From positions 1-64,000 of the forward strand of contig NZ_AQOR01000004.1 of the NCBI RefSeq assembly GCF_009846755.1: 64,000 nt of DNA, written 5' to 3'. A program made the translations under genes and the position numbers. The DNA is from Alcanivorax sp. S71-1-4 (GTDB lineage Bacteria; Pseudomonadota; Gammaproteobacteria; Pseudomonadales; Alcanivoracaceae). Every line of letters begins with the position of its first letter. Within the stretch, counting starts at the first letter, position 1. Below are positions 8,212 to 19,086 of the stretch, one piece after another. The notes beneath the pieces were generated by a model. That model made no database searches. It had not been told where the DNA came from and saw only the letters and a program-made list of their open reading frames with translations.

Positions 8212-9075
8212 ATGGCCGCCGAAGATAACCTGTTGCCGAAAGACCGTACCCGCTTCAACAAGCTGCAGAAAAAACTGCGGCGCGAGACCGGGCGCGCGAT
8301 CGCCGATTTCAACATGATCCAGGACGGCGACAAGATCATGGTGTGCCTGTCCGGGGGCAAGGACTCGTACACCATGCTGGACATCCTGCGCAGTTTGCAG
8401 CTGTCCGCGCCGGTGCAGTTCGAACTGGTGGCGGTGAACCTGGACCAGAAGCAGCCGGGGTTCCCCGAGCATGTGCTGCCCGAGTACCTTGAAAAAGAAG
8501 GCGTGGCCTACCATATCCTCGAGCGCGACACCTATTCCATCGTGCGTGAGAAAACGCCGGAGGGGAAAACCACCTGCGCGCTCTGCTCGCGGCTGCGGCG
8601 AGGCAACCTGTACGGCTTCGCCGAGGAAATCGGTGCCACCAAGATTGCCCTGGGACACCACCGCGACGACATCGTCGAAACGCTGTTTCTGAACATGTTC
8701 TACAACGGCAAGATGAAAGCCATGCCGCCCAAGCTGCGCAGCGACGATGGCCGTAATGTGGTGATCCGTCCGCTGGCCTATTGCCGTGAGAAGGACATCG
8801 AGAAGTTTGCCGAATACCGTCAGTTTCCGATCATTCCCTGCAATCTGTGCGGGTCGCAGGAAAACCTGCAGCGGCAGGCGGTGAAGGGCCTGCTGCAACA
8901 GTGGGACCGGCAGCACCCGGGCCGGATCGAAAGTATCTTCGCGGCGGCCCAGAATATCGCCCCGTCGCAACTGGCCGACACCCGGCTGTTCGATTTCGCC
9001 GGCCTGGAAGAGGGCGTCAGCCGCGCCGGCGGCAGCGCACCGCACCGGCTCGAAGTGGTCAATCTGTTCCATTGA
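8212..9075 (+). CDS. ttcA: tRNA 2-thiocytidine(32) synthetase TtcA
   Basis: This 287-residue enzyme inserts sulfur into cytidine 32 of certain tRNAs. The ATP-binding PP-loop is SGGKDS (about residues 46-51). Two CxxC motifs that hold the iron-sulfur cluster in this family are present, [10 protein letters not shown] and CNLCGSQ, as is the conserved [12 protein letters not shown] segment. Length and motifs match TtcA. It begins 27 nt after the SDR gene and may share its transcript. With MnmA and TusBCD in this window it adds to an unusual density of tRNA-thiolation genes. Confidence 0.95.
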   Translation: MAAEDNLLPKDRTRFNKLQKKLRRETGRAIADFNMIQDGDKIMVCLSGGKDSYTMLDILRSLQLSAPVQFELVAVNLDQKQPGFPEHVLPEYLEKEGVAYHILERDTYSIVREKTPEGKTTCALCSRLRRGNLYGFAEEIGATKIALGHHRDDIVETLFLNMFYNGKMKAMPPKLRSDDGRNVVIRPLAYCREKDIEKFAEYRQFPIIPCNLCGSQENLQRQAVKGLLQQWDRQHPGRIESIFAAAQNIAPSQLADTRLFDFAGLEEGVSRAGGSAPHRLEVVNLFH

Positions 9076-9225
9076 CCGGCGGCGCCGGGCCTGCTGACCG
9101 ACAGGTCAGGGCAGGCAATGAATTGCCCGCCGGTTTTCGCTAGAATCGCCGCTTTCCACGCGCCCGGAGTCCCGTTCCGGGCTGTTTTGTCGTTCTGCAT
9201 CAATGACCGAAAGGGTAGTCACACT

Positions 9226-11397
9226 ATGACCGATCGCATCACGAAGGGCTCACTGGAGATCGCGCCTGTTCTCCACGACCTGGTCGTCAACGAGATCATC
9301 CCCGGCACCGGCGTGGACCCGGAGCACTTCTGGGCTGAGCTTGAAAACATCCTGGCCGACCTGGCGCCGAAGAATAAGGCGCTGCTGGCCAAGCGTGACG
9401 AGATCCAGACCCGCATCGACGCCTGGCACCAGGCGCGCAAGGGTCAGGCGATCGACATGGCAGAGTACAAGACGTTCCTGACCGAGATCGGCTACCTGCT
9501 GCCGGAAGGCGATGACTTCCAGGTGACCACCGAGAACGTGGACCCGGAAATCGCCACCGTGGCGGGCCCGCAACTCGTGGTGCCGGTGATGAATGCCCGC
9601 TATGCGCTGAACGCGGCCAACGCCCGCTGGGGCAGCCTGTATGACGCCCTGTACGGCGGCGACGTCATTTCCGACGAAGGCGGCGCCGAGCGTGGCGGTG
9701 CCTATAACCCGAAACGTGGCGCGAAAGTGATCGAATACGCGCGCAACTTCCTGGATCAGGCGGCTCCGCTGGCGACCGGTTCGCACAAGGGCTCGACCGG
9801 CTACATCGTGCGTGACGGCCAACTGGTCGTGAAAACGGCTGACGGTGAAGTGTCCCTGAAAGACCCGGCCCAGTTCGTCGGCTACCGTGGCGACGCGGCG
9901 GCGCCGGAAGGCCTGTTGCTGCGCCACAACAACCTGCATGTGGAAATCCAGATCGACGCCAGCCACCCGATCGGCGCCGAAGACACTGCCCATGTGAAGG
10001 ACCTGCTGCTGGAATCCGCGATCACCGCGATCCAGGACTGCGAGGATTCCGTGGCGGCCGTGGACGCCGAGGACAAGGCAGTGGCCTATGGCAACTGGCT
10101 GGGCCTGATGAAAGGCGACCTCAAAGAGTCGTTCGAGAAAGGGGGCCGCACCCTGACCCGTGCGCTGAACCCGGACCGTGAATACACCGCTGCCGACGGC
10201 GGCAAGCTGGTGCTGCCGGGCCGTTCGCTGCTGCTGGTGCGCAACGTGGGTCACCTGATGACCAACAACGCGGTGCTGTACAAAGGCCAGGAAGTACCGG
10301 AAGGGATTCTCGACGGCATGGTCACCGTGCTGGCCGCCATGCACGACCTGAAAAAGCAGGACGGTGCCCGCAACAGTCGTGCCGGTTCGGTCTATATCGT
10401 GAAGCCGAAAATGCATGGCCCGGAAGAAGTGGCTTTTGCGGTGGAGCTGTTCGGCCGCGTGGAAGATGCGCTGGGCCTGGCCCGCAATACGCTGAAGATC
10501 GGCATCATGGACGAGGAGCGCCGCACCACCGTGAACCTGAAGGAGTGCATCCGCCAGGCGAAAGAGCGCGTGATCTTCATCAACACCGGTTTCCTCGACC
10601 GCACCGGCGACGAAATCCACACCTCCATGGAAGCCGGCGCCGTGGTGCGCAAGGCAGCCATGAAGCAACAGCCGTGGATCAACGCCTACGAAGACTGGAA
10701 CGTGGACATCGGCCTGGAAGCCGGCCTGAAAGGCCACGCCCAGATCGGCAAGGGCATGTGGGCCATGCCGGATGAAATGAAGGCGATGATGGAGGCCAAG
10801 ATCGGCCACCCGAAAGCCGGCGCAAGCTGCGCCTGGGTGCCGTCACCGACCGCCGCCACGCTGCACGTGATGCATTACCATCAGGTCAGCGTTGCCGACG
10901 TGCAGGAACAGTTGAAAAACCGTGCGCGTGCCTCACTGGATGCGATCCTGACGATTCCGCTGGCACCGGAGACCAACTGGTCCGCCGAGGAAATCAAACA
11001 GGAACTGGACAACAACTGCCAGGGCATCCTCGGCTATGTGGTGCGCTGGATCGACCACGGCGTCGGTTGCTCCAAAGTGCCGGACATCAACGGCATCGGC
11101 CTGATGGAAGACCGCGCGACACTGCGGATTTCCAGCCAGCACATCGCCAACTGGCTGCATCATGGCGTCTGCACGGAAGAGCAGGTGATGGAAGCCATGA
11201 AGCGCATGGCCAAGGTGGTGGACGAGCAGAACGCGGCGGATCCTCACTACCGCAACATGGCGCCGGATTTCGAAGGCAATGTCGCCTTTGAAGCGGCCTG
11301 TGAACTGGTATTCCAGGGCCGTGCGCAGCCGAACGGCTACACCGAGCCGGTCCTGCACCGCCGCCGCCTGGAGGCGAAAGCCAAGTACGGTTGCTGA
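9226..11397 (+). CDS. glcB: Malate synthase G
   Basis: This 723-residue cytoplasmic enzyme condenses glyoxylate with acetyl-CoA to malate, the second step of the glyoxylate shunt. The length is exactly that of isoform G, with conserved GSKGSTGY-like (here [12 protein letters not shown]), [10 protein letters not shown]-like ([19 protein letters not shown]), [32 protein letters not shown] and GKGMWAMPD stretches. The frame is open from 9118, but the ATG at 9226 follows GAAAGGG and gives the standard N-terminus. The final 17 bases including the stop are duplicated directly downstream, and a strong terminator follows. It suits growth on fatty acids or acetate. Confidence 0.97.
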   Translation: MTDRITKGSLEIAPVLHDLVVNEIIPGTGVDPEHFWAELENILADLAPKNKALLAKRDEIQTRIDAWHQARKGQAIDMAEYKTFLTEIGYLLPEGDDFQVTTENVDPEIATVAGPQLVVPVMNARYALNAANARWGSLYDALYGGDVISDEGGAERGGAYNPKRGAKVIEYARNFLDQAAPLATGSHKGSTGYIVRDGQLVVKTADGEVSLKDPAQFVGYRGDAAAPEGLLLRHNNLHVEIQIDASHPIGAEDTAHVKDLLLESAITAIQDCEDSVAAVDAEDKAVAYGNWLGLMKGDLKESFEKGGRTLTRALNPDREYTAADGGKLVLPGRSLLLVRNVGHLMTNNAVLYKGQEVPEGILDGMVTVLAAMHDLKKQDGARNSRAGSVYIVKPKMHGPEEVAFAVELFGRVEDALGLARNTLKIGIMDEERRTTVNLKECIRQAKERVIFINTGFLDRTGDEIHTSMEAGAVVRKAAMKQQPWINAYEDWNVDIGLEAGLKGHAQIGKGMWAMPDEMKAMMEAKIGHPKAGASCAWVPSPTAATLHVMHYHQVSVADVQEQLKNRARASLDAILTIPLAPETNWSAEEIKQELDNNCQGILGYVVRWIDHGVGCSKVPDINGIGLMEDRATLRISSQHIANWLHHGVCTEEQVMEAMKRMAKVVDEQNAADPHYRNMAPDFEGNVAFEAACELVFQGRAQPNGYTEPVLHRRRLEAKAKYGC

Positions 11398-11418
11398 AAA
11401 AAGTACGGTTGCTGAAAC
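11383..11418. repeat. 18-bp tandem duplication across the glcB stop codon
   Basis: AAGTACGGTTGCTGAAA (the last codons Lys-Tyr-Gly-Cys, the stop and three bases) occurs at 11383-11399 and again at 11401-11417, a period of 18 bp with 17 of 18 bases identical. The second copy is after the stop and is not translated in frame. It looks like a replication-slippage duplication. Confidence 0.85.
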
Positions 11419-11434
11419 AAGTGCCGCCATAAGA

Positions 11435-11458
11435 AACCCCGCTCCGGCGGGGTTTTTT
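11435..11458 (+). terminator. Intrinsic terminator after glcB
   Basis: A hairpin CCCCGC-TCCG-GCGGGG (11437-11452), flanked by AA/TT pairs, is followed by six T residues (11453-11458). It lies about 40 nt after the glcB stop and immediately before the palindromic repeat at 11463. Confidence 0.9.
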
Positions 11459-11462
11459 ATGG

Positions 11463-11684
11463 GTAGGGTGGGAAGAGCCAAAGGCGAAACCCACCGGGTC
11501 CAAGCTGCACACTGCTCGCACAAAACCAGCGGAACTGCCTGCCACCCAAGCGGGGTGATTTCGATGGTTTTCACAAAACCAGCGAAACTACCTGCCACCC
11601 AAGCCAGGTGATTTCGATGGTTTTGCGGGAGTGATTAACGGGCATGGACGCGGTGGGTTTCGCCGTTGGCTCTTCCCACCCTAC
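11463..11684. repeat. 222-bp MITE-like element with 33-bp terminal inverted repeats
   Basis: The ends are 33-bp inverted repeats with a single mismatch: GTAGGGTGGGAAGAGCC begins at 11463, and the complementary arm is 11652-11684. Partial copies occur at 1-18 and 25893-25923. The interior holds two tandem 53-bp units and no gene. The right arm supplies the stop codon of the gene ending at 11681. The structure fits a small non-autonomous insertion of a family scattered in this genome. Confidence 0.75.
11519..11624. repeat. Two tandem 53-bp repeat units inside the palindromic element
   Basis: Unit one is 11519-11571 and unit two is 11572-11624. They share CACAAAACCAGC, CTGCCACCCAAG and GGTGATTTCGATGGTTTT and differ at only a few positions. 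The period is exactly 53 bp. Confidence 0.85.
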
Positions 11685-12433
11685 GGCCGCACTACATCTA
11701 CTCTGATCTGCAGCGGCACGCTCTGTTCGCTGCTTTGCTGGCTGACGCCGCTCAATCCCTGCTGCTGGCGTTGCTCGGTGCCGCCAAGCTGGCCGATGCT
11801 GCGCCATTGGCCGGGGGGAATCACCAGCGTGGTGGCGCTGCGCTGGGTGGTGAGCTGGCCATCGCGCTGGCGCTCGTCGAAGCGTTGCTGCAATGACAAC
11901 CGCACCTCGCCGGTGGGCAGCAATATCGGCGTTACTTCCAGACCCTGAAGCAGTGGCAGCACGGTGGTGCTGGCCGGCCAGCCGCCGGTGATGGCGAGCA
12001 GGCTGCCGCGATCAATGAAGGCTTCGTGGCCGGACAGGGTGCTGATGCTGTAGTCCTGCTGGCCGCTGAGGACTTCGTGTTCACGGATGATGGTGACATT
12101 GCCTTCCAGCCCGCCGGGGTAGCGCACGCCGCCGCTGCCGCGCACGGCGCTGTCGCTGCGCTGGCTGTCCTCGCGCCGGCGCAGGCTGATACGCAGGGTG
12201 CTCGGGAGGGTATCGACCTGTTCCAGCACCTGGCGGATCTCGGCGTAGTTTTCCGGCGTGGTACGCAGCACCAGCTTGCCCTGATAGTGCACCGCCGATC
12301 CGCCGGCCGGCAGCATCGGACGGACCACCTCGACCACGCTTTCGCCATTCATGGTTTCCACGACATAGGTACGCAGTTCGGCCTGGGCGTTGAGGCTCAG
12401 CAGCAGAAGCAGAGCGAGGAGCAGGGGGCGCAT
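11681..12433 (-). CDS. Periplasmic secretin N-domain (NolW-like) protein
   Basis: This 250-residue exported protein has a signal peptide of about 18 residues ending in NAQA. A region resembling secretin N-domains follows (YVVETMNGESVVEVVRPML, LVLRTTPENYAEIRQVLEQVD). The pore-forming secretin domain is absent, so it is not a full secretin. The rest is beta-rich with repeated Gln/Arg. The ATG at 12433 is chosen because AGGAGATTCC precedes it and it starts the signal peptide. Its TAG stop lies inside the inverted-repeat arm of the adjacent MITE-like element, so the original C-terminus may have been changed by the insertion. The partner complex is unknown. Confidence 0.75.
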   Translation of the reverse strand: MRPLLLALLLLLSLNAQAELRTYVVETMNGESVVEVVRPMLPAGGSAVHYQGKLVLRTTPENYAEIRQVLEQVDTLPSTLRISLRRREDSQRSDSAVRGSGGVRYPGGLEGNVTIIREHEVLSGQQDYSISTLSGHEAFIDRGSLLAITGGWPASTTVLPLLQGLEVTPILLPTGEVRLSLQQRFDERQRDGQLTTQRSATTLVIPPGQWRSIGQLGGTEQRQQQGLSGVSQQSSEQSVPLQIRVDVVRP

Positions 12434-12494
12434 GGGAATCTCCTTTCGTGGCATATCGGGTATCATGCCGGGCCTTGTGGATCGGAGCGAGTCA

Positions 12495-13181
12495 GTGTTC
12501 GGAAACAGTCATCAGGTGGCCAGCAATCAGGACGGTCCGCACGAGCAACTGGCGGCGGTGGTGGCGCGTCATCTGGCCCATCCCTGGCGGGCACCGGTGG
12601 CCGCGCACACCCGCACGGCCTTTGCTGACGCGGCGGACTGGCGCGCCGCACAGGGTGCGCAGCGGCCGCTGGTGCTCGACAGCGGCTGCGGCACCGGGCG
12701 CTCTTCGGTGTGGCTGGCCGGCCAGCACCCGGAGGCGCTGGTGATCGGGCTGGATCAGTCCGGCGAGCGTCTGCGCCGCGGGCATCTTCGCTTCGACCCG
12801 CTGCCGTCGAATCTGTTGCTGCTGCGCGCCGAGGCGGCGGATTTCTGGCGGCTGGCGGTCGAGGCGGGCTGGCGGGTGCAGGAACATTGCCTGTTCTATC
12901 CCAATCCCTGGCCAAAAAGCGCGCACCTGCGTCGACGCTGGCACGGTCACCCGGTGTTCCCGGTGTTGCTGCAACTGGGCGGGCAGTTGCGATTGCGCAG
13001 CAACTGGCCTGTCTATCTGGAGGAAATGCGGCGGGCGCTGGTGCTGGCCGGTGCGACCGCGCAGGTCAGTGCGCTGCCGGGCGCGATGACGCCGGTGACG
13101 GATTTCGAGGAGAAATATCACGCCAGCGCGCACCCGCTGGGGGAGTTGCTCGGCAATCTGGAGCCCGCTCGGGCGCTTTAG
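12495..13181 (+). CDS. TrmB-like tRNA (guanine-N7) methyltransferase family protein
   Basis: This SAM-dependent methyltransferase has about 228 residues. The SAM motif is VLDSGCGTGRSS, with the following acidic residue in GLDQS. FYPNPWPK matches the TrmB hallmark, as does the downstream SNWPVYLEEM, followed by VTDFEEKYH. These support the N7-guanine tRNA methyltransferase fold. It belongs to a shorter Pseudomonas-type subgroup that differs from canonical TrmB, so the exact RNA substrate is uncertain. I place the start at the GTG of 12495, which follows CGGAG; an in-frame ATG at 12465 is the alternative. It overlaps the convergent gene at 13178 by 4 nt. Confidence 0.8.
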   Translation: MFGNSHQVASNQDGPHEQLAAVVARHLAHPWRAPVAAHTRTAFADAADWRAAQGAQRPLVLDSGCGTGRSSVWLAGQHPEALVIGLDQSGERLRRGHLRFDPLPSNLLLLRAEAADFWRLAVEAGWRVQEHCLFYPNPWPKSAHLRRRWHGHPVFPVLLQLGGQLRLRSNWPVYLEEMRRALVLAGATAQVSALPGAMTPVTDFEEKYHASAHPLGELLGNLEPARAL

Positions 13182-13687
13182 AGAAAGAGCTGCCGCAGGC
13201 GCGGGTCCGGCCGGGCCCGTGCCCAGCGGTCCTCGAAATCCCGCAGCAGCCCTCGGGCAGCCAGTGGCGCGGCGGCACAGGCGTAACCCTCAGCGTAACG
13301 ATCGTGCGGGCGCCAGATCAGGGCCCGCGCGTCCGCGATCAGCCAGGCGGCGCGCTGGCGGTCGTCCGGCTGGGCCTGCAACAGAGTGATGTAGCTGGGA
13401 AAGCGGCGTGCCAGGGTGATCAGGCGGTGGCTGCCCGCGAGCGCGCTGTCGGCGTCGTTGAACAGTACCTGCACGCGGCAGAAGCGGCTCTGGCGGATGA
13501 AACGTCCGATCAGGTCGCCGATGTCGGTGCTGCCGAGCAACGCGGTATCCAGCGTGGGGGCCTGGACCACGAGATGGCGGCGAGTGCGTGGGATCAGTCG
13601 CTGGAGCGCGCCGAGAAAGTCGTCAGCATGCTCCAGCGGATGACGCTGGCTGTCCTGTTCGGTCGGCCAGTCGGCGGGCAGGGCCAC
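13178..13687 (-). CDS. Conserved hypothetical protein (DUF7931-like)
   Basis: This 169-residue soluble protein has no signal peptide or membrane segment. The sequence LVVQAPTLDTALLG, VQVLFNDADSALAGSHRLITLARRFPSYITL and ALIWRPHDRYAEGYA is reminiscent of a degenerate phospholipase D-like fold, but the HKD catalytic motif is missing. It starts at a GTG 3 nt downstream of the acetyltransferase stop codon and is probably translated with it. Similar proteins commonly sit beside GNAT genes in related genera. Function unknown. Confidence 0.7.
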   Translation of the reverse strand: MALPADWPTEQDSQRHPLEHADDFLGALQRLIPRTRRHLVVQAPTLDTALLGSTDIGDLIGRFIRQSRFCRVQVLFNDADSALAGSHRLITLARRFPSYITLLQAQPDDRQRAAWLIADARALIWRPHDRYAEGYACAAAPLAARGLLRDFEDRWARARPDPRLRQLFL

Positions 13688-13690
13688 GGC

Positions 13691-14116
13691 TCAGTTCAGG
13701 ACCTTGAACATCTGCCGGTGCGGAATATCCGCTTCCAGGAAGATACCTCCGGTGACGGAGAAACCGGCCGCTTCGTAGAAGCTGGTGGCGTGGGTCTGGG
13801 CATGCAGGAATATTTCGTCGCGGCCCTGGCCACGGGCTTCTTCCTCGGCCGCGATCAGCAGCGCCTTGCCGATACCCTGGTTGCGGTGTTCGCTGAGCAC
13901 GGACAGGCGGCTCATCTGGCCATTGGGCAGCAGGCGGATGCAGCCGATCGGCGCCCCGGCACCATCCAGCGCGAGGAAGTGTACGGAGGCTTCGTCCTGG
14001 TCATCCCATTCCAGCGCGTCGGGCACACGTTGTTCGCGGATAAACACCTGGCCGCGAATCACGCGCAAGGCGGCTTCGTGTTCGGCCCAGGTGGTCTTGA
14101 TCACGGTAAATGCCAT
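13691..14116 (-). CDS. GNAT-family N-acetyltransferase (ElaA/YjcF-like)
   Basis: This 141-residue acetyltransferase has the GNAT fold. The N-terminal part VIRGQVFIREQRVPDALEWDDQDEAS is typical of the ElaA/YjcF group. The acetyl-CoA-binding loop is EHRNQGIGKALL, followed by FLHAQTHATSFYEAAGF. The frame extends to 14182, but the ATG at 14116, preceded by GAGG, gives the normal N-terminus and leaves 7 nt after the roxA stop. The acetyl acceptor is unknown; small amines or protein N-termini are possibilities. Confidence 0.85.
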   Translation of the reverse strand: MAFTVIKTTWAEHEAALRVIRGQVFIREQRVPDALEWDDQDEASVHFLALDGAGAPIGCIRLLPNGQMSRLSVLSEHRNQGIGKALLIAAEEEARGQGRDEIFLHAQTHATSFYEAAGFSVTGGIFLEADIPHRQMFKVLN

Positions 14117-14123
14117 AACTGCC

Positions 14124-15269
14124 TCATTGGCCGTCAAAGGGCTCGTGCAGTGCGACGAAATAGCCCTGTTCAATCCATTCATTGATTAACGTCCGTCCGT
14201 TGGTATTGAGGAGCGGGTACAGTGCGTCGGCACTATAGAGACGCCGGCTGGCCAGGTAAGTGCCCAGTGGCTTTGTTTCATCCGGTAACGGCCAGTGCTC
14301 ACCGTTGAGCCACAGGCCTTCTGCGTCGGCCACCAGCCGGGTGCTGCCGTGGCGTACCAGCACCGCGTCCGGCGCTGCGGCGCGAATGTGCCCGCTATCG
14401 ACCTCGAAATCAAGGCCCGGGTGTCGGGGCTCGCTCAGGAGCTGCGCCAGTGCGCGCTGTGCCAGCGCCGGGGAGATCAGGCTCAGTGCCTGCTCTGCCA
14501 GGGCAGCGGCATCGGCCTCGCTGAGCAGGCCCGGCGAGCCGGGCAGGGTGCGGCCGGTATCGCTGAACAGCCTGTCCGGGGTGTCCGCCAGCGCCTCGTC
14601 AGTGATGCGGGCCAGCAGGTCTGCCAGGCGTGGCGCGCGAAAGCCCACCGACCAGGTGACGCAGTCGTCGTCCTCGGCCACGCCATGATGGGCCACGCCC
14701 GGCGGCAGGTAGAGCACGTCGCCGGGGCCGAGCAGGTGTTCTTCCAGCACCGGCATGTCGGCCAGCAGCTTCAGGCTGTCGTGGGGCAGGCGCGGGGTGT
14801 CGGCATCGCAGACCGGGCCGATCTGCCAGCGGCGGTGGCCGCTGGCCTGGATCAGGAACACATCGTACTGATCAAAATGCGGCCCGACGCTGCCGCCGCG
14901 TACCGCGTAGCTGACCATGATGTCCTCAATGCGCCAGCCGGGCAGGAAATCGAAGCAATCCAGCAGCAGCGACACATCCGTCAGACAGTGATCCACGGAC
15001 TGCACCAGCAGCGTCCAGTCGCGCTCGGGCAGCGTCTGGAAATCCTGCTCGGAGAAGGGGCCATGGCGCAGCGACCAGGGGCCGTTGCCGGCGCCCTGGA
15101 TCAGGCGGGATTCGACGCCTTCTTCCAGTGACAGGCCAGCCAGCGTGTCCGGGTCGAGCTGGTCGAGGCCCGTGGCGGCGCTGCGGGCCACCAGCGGCTT
15201 GCGCTGCCAGTGGTCACGCAGGAAATCCGCCGCCGGCAACGGCAGGGTAAAGCGCGGCAGTGCGGCCAT
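14124..15269 (-). CDS. roxA: 50S ribosomal protein L16 arginine hydroxylase (YcfD/RoxA)
   Basis: This 381-residue JmjC-type, Fe(II)/2-oxoglutarate oxygenase hydroxylates an arginine of ribosomal protein L16 in known family members. The metal site is in HFDQYDVFLIQ (His-x-Asp) with the third ligand in GVAHHGV. YLPPGVAHH and the C-terminal winged-helix-like dimer region fit the family length. The stop is 7 nt from the next gene and the start is 2 nt after purB, so purB-roxA-GNAT are probably one transcript. E. coli ycfD is also near purB. Confidence 0.92.
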   Translation of the reverse strand: MAALPRFTLPLPAADFLRDHWQRKPLVARSAATGLDQLDPDTLAGLSLEEGVESRLIQGAGNGPWSLRHGPFSEQDFQTLPERDWTLLVQSVDHCLTDVSLLLDCFDFLPGWRIEDIMVSYAVRGGSVGPHFDQYDVFLIQASGHRRWQIGPVCDADTPRLPHDSLKLLADMPVLEEHLLGPGDVLYLPPGVAHHGVAEDDDCVTWSVGFRAPRLADLLARITDEALADTPDRLFSDTGRTLPGSPGLLSEADAAALAEQALSLISPALAQRALAQLLSEPRHPGLDFEVDSGHIRAAAPDAVLVRHGSTRLVADAEGLWLNGEHWPLPDETKPLGTYLASRRLYSADALYPLLNTNGRTLINEWIEQGYFVALHEPFDGQ

Positions 15270-15271
15270 GC

Positions 15272-16732
<1,461 letters not shown>

Positions 16733-16749
16733 TTAATAAAGCAGATTAA

Positions 16750-17388
16750 CTAATTGATATTAATGAGCTGCTCGGCAGCAGAGAGCAGCCGTCGCCGACG
16801 CAACAGCAGGTGCCAGCGGCGCCCGCCGGCCTGGTGCCAGAGAAACGCCGCGCGCACGCCGGCCAGGAACAGCGCACGAATGCGCGCGGCGTTGTCCTCG
16901 TTGCGCAGGTGGGCCGGCTCGCCCTGTACCTTGATACGAAATTTCAGCGTGCCCAGGGTATCCACGTAGATGCCGGCCAGGCGGTGGCTGAACTCGGTGC
17001 TGGCCAGGTCGCCGAAATGGCCGCGCTGGGCGTCCAGCGCCTCCAGCCGGTTGCGCAGCACACTCATCAGGCTGCTGTCCCGGCGCAACCGGCCGGCCAG
17101 GTGCATCAGTGCCAGCGCATAGCCCACGGTGCGCGCATTGGCGGGGGTCTTCTCCTGGTTGCCGGACAGCGCATCACGCAGCAGCACGAGGCCAGGCCGC
17201 AAGTCGCCGGCGGACGGGAACACGTCCGCGTAGGAGGCCGGCGCCAGATTCATGGCGCCTTCGATCAGCACGCGTGCCTGGCCTTCCGGGCACTGTCCGG
17301 TGCTGGCGACGCGGTCGGCCAGGGTGGCGGACTGGAAGATGGCGCCCAGCGCCATGACTTGATGCAGGTCGGCGTCAGAATGGCTCAT
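16750..17388 (-). CDS. hflD: High frequency lysogenization protein HflD homolog
   Basis: This 212-residue helical protein matches HflD in length and in segments such as [33 protein letters not shown] and [37 protein letters not shown]. In E. coli HflD is a peripheral inner-membrane protein that binds the phage lambda CII activator and favours lysis. It is encoded between mnmA and purB there as here. It overlaps mnmA by 4 nt, so translation is probably coupled. Its normal cellular role is not settled. Confidence 0.93.
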   Translation of the reverse strand: MSHSDADLHQVMALGAIFQSATLADRVASTGQCPEGQARVLIEGAMNLAPASYADVFPSAGDLRPGLVLLRDALSGNQEKTPANARTVGYALALMHLAGRLRRDSSLMSVLRNRLEALDAQRGHFGDLASTEFSHRLAGIYVDTLGTLKFRIKVQGEPAHLRNEDNAARIRALFLAGVRAAFLWHQAGGRRWHLLLRRRRLLSAAEQLININ

Positions 17389-18494
17389 GCGGTCGTCTCG
17401 ATCACGGCGCCGCCCAGGCAGCGCGGTCCGTCATAAAAGACCACGGACTGCCCCGGTGTCACGGCGCGTTGCGGCGTTTCGAAATGCACCCGGACCCGGC
17501 CGTCTGCCAGCGCTTCCAGCGTGCAGCCCTGGTCCGGCTGGCGGTAGCGGGTCTTGGCGGTCAGGGCCACCGGCATGGCCGGCGGTGCGCCACTGATCCA
17601 GTGTACCGGGCCGCTGTCCAGGCTGTGACTGTGCAGCAGTGGATGGTCGTGACCCTGGACGGCGATCAGCACGTTGCGGCTCAGGTCCTTGGCCGCCACA
17701 TACCAGGGCGATTCGTCGGCGTCGGCGCGGCCGCCGATGCCCAGTCCCTGGCGCTGGCCGAGGGTGTAGTACATCAGGCCGCTGTGCTCGCCAATGCGGT
17801 GCCCATGGTCGTCCTCGATCACGCCCGGCTGCGCCGGCAGATAGCGTTGCAGGAAGTCCTTGAAGCGGCGCTCGCCGATAAAGCAAATGCCGGTGGAGTC
17901 TTTTTTCTTGTGGTTGGCAAAGCCGCAGTCGGCGGCGATACGGCGCACTTCAGGCTTGGCGATACTGCCGAGCGGGAACAGGGTGCGGCTGAATTGCTCG
18001 CCGCCGACAGCATGCAGGAAGTAGGTCTGGTCTTTATTGGTGTCGGCGGCGCGCAGCAGCTCCGCCGGTGCCACGCTGTGGTTCGCCTGGGCATAGTGGC
18101 CGGTGGCGATGCCGTCGGCACCGAGCGTCAGGGCGTGATCCAGGAAGGCGCGGAACTTCACTTCCTTATTACAGAGGATATCCGGGTTCGGCGTGCGGCC
18201 GGCGCGGTATTCGGCCAGGAAATGCTCGAACACCCGGTCCCAGTACTCGCTGGCAAAGTTGGCGGTGTGCAGCTCGATGTCGAGCACGCCGGCCACCTGC
18301 ATGGCATCCAGCAGATCCTCGCGCGCGGTGCAGTATTCGGTGCCGTCGTCCTCGTTCCAGTTCTTCATGAACAGGCCCTCCACCTGGTAACCGGCCTGCT
18401 TGAGCAGGTACGCGGCCACGGAGGAATCCACGCCACCGGACATGCCGACGATGATGCGGGTTTCCTCAGGGGGCTTGTTCAGGGGCAGCGTCAT
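17385..18494 (-). CDS. mnmA: tRNA-specific 2-thiouridylase MnmA
   Basis: This 369-residue enzyme thiolates uridine 34 of Lys, Glu and Gln tRNAs, taking sulfur relayed by the Tus proteins. The PP-loop is [12 protein letters not shown] (residues 17-28). The first catalytic Cys is in [12 protein letters not shown] and the second in [12 protein letters not shown]. The C-terminal beta-barrel ends in [17 protein letters not shown]. It is the middle gene of nudJ-mnmA-hflD-purB. Its sulfur-relay partners TusBCD are encoded at 36346-37347. Confidence 0.97.
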   Translation of the reverse strand: MTLPLNKPPEETRIIVGMSGGVDSSVAAYLLKQAGYQVEGLFMKNWNEDDGTEYCTAREDLLDAMQVAGVLDIELHTANFASEYWDRVFEHFLAEYRAGRTPNPDILCNKEVKFRAFLDHALTLGADGIATGHYAQANHSVAPAELLRAADTNKDQTYFLHAVGGEQFSRTLFPLGSIAKPEVRRIAADCGFANHKKKDSTGICFIGERRFKDFLQRYLPAQPGVIEDDHGHRIGEHSGLMYYTLGQRQGLGIGGRADADESPWYVAAKDLSRNVLIAVQGHDHPLLHSHSLDSGPVHWISGAPPAMPVALTAKTRYRQPDQGCTLEALADGRVRVHFETPQRAVTPGQSVVFYDGPRCLGGAVIETTA

Positions 18495-18540
18495 GCGCGG
18501 GTCAGCTCTCTGTGGTGGTGAGGTAAAAGGTGGGGGCGGC

Positions 18541-19008
18541 TCAGCCCTTTTGCAACGGCCAGGGATGTTCGTAGATGGCGTCCAGCGGTAGCCGGCGGCC
18601 GCTGAGATAATCCTCTACGCAGCGCTGTACCAGCGGGCTGCGGTGCTCCGCCCGGCAGGCGTTCAACTGTTCCCGCGTCAGCCAGACGGCTTCCTCGATG
18701 CCGGTGTCCAGCTTCTGGCCCGGATCGTGCTTCAGTGGGTCGGCGATGAAACAGTATCGGTGGTAGACCCCCGCGCCACGGTAGGGCTGGTACACGTACA
18801 TCCCGAGCAGGCCGGTGATGCGGACCTGCCAGGCGGTTTCTTCCAGGGTCTCGCGAAAGGCGGCCTGCACCAGCTGCTCGCCGGCCTCGACGTGCCCGGC
18901 GGGCTGGTTCAGCACGCTGCGCCCCTCGGCCTGTTCGCGTACCAGCAGGAAGCGGCCATCCTGTTCCACCAGCGTGGCCACGGTAATATGTGGCTGGAAA
19001 CTGTTCAT
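18541..19008 (-). CDS. nudJ: NUDIX hydrolase, NudJ-like phosphatase
   Basis: This 155-residue pyrophosphohydrolase has a Nudix box GHVEAGEQ...[12 protein letters not shown]. The usual Gly near the box end is replaced by Ala, while the REXXEE metal-binding core is intact. E. coli NudJ (153 residues) hydrolyses hydroxymethylpyrimidine pyrophosphate and nucleoside di- and triphosphates. The position directly upstream of mnmA, as in E. coli, supports NudJ. The frame runs back to 19563, but the ATG at 19008 gives the correct N-terminus ([14 protein letters not shown]). Confidence 0.9.
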   Translation of the reverse strand: MNSFQPHITVATLVEQDGRFLLVREQAEGRSVLNQPAGHVEAGEQLVQAAFRETLEETAWQVRITGLLGMYVYQPYRGAGVYHRYCFIADPLKHDPGQKLDTGIEEAVWLTREQLNACRAEHRSPLVQRCVEDYLSGRRLPLDAIYEHPWPLQKG

Positions 19009-19086
19009 GCTCTTATCCGTGCGGTCGGCAAGGCGCGCATGGTACAACAGCCACCCGTTTTCCAACAGTTTGCCGCCGGAGGCCCC

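Noticed and set aside
9250-10809. A 519-codon antisense frame in glcB
   Set aside because: Same cause: it mirrors the codon bias of malate synthase G and contains no recognisable domain or ribosome site.
11519-11624. CRISPR-like repeats
   Set aside because: There are only two directly adjacent 53-bp units without spacers, inside a palindromic element; no cas gene is present.
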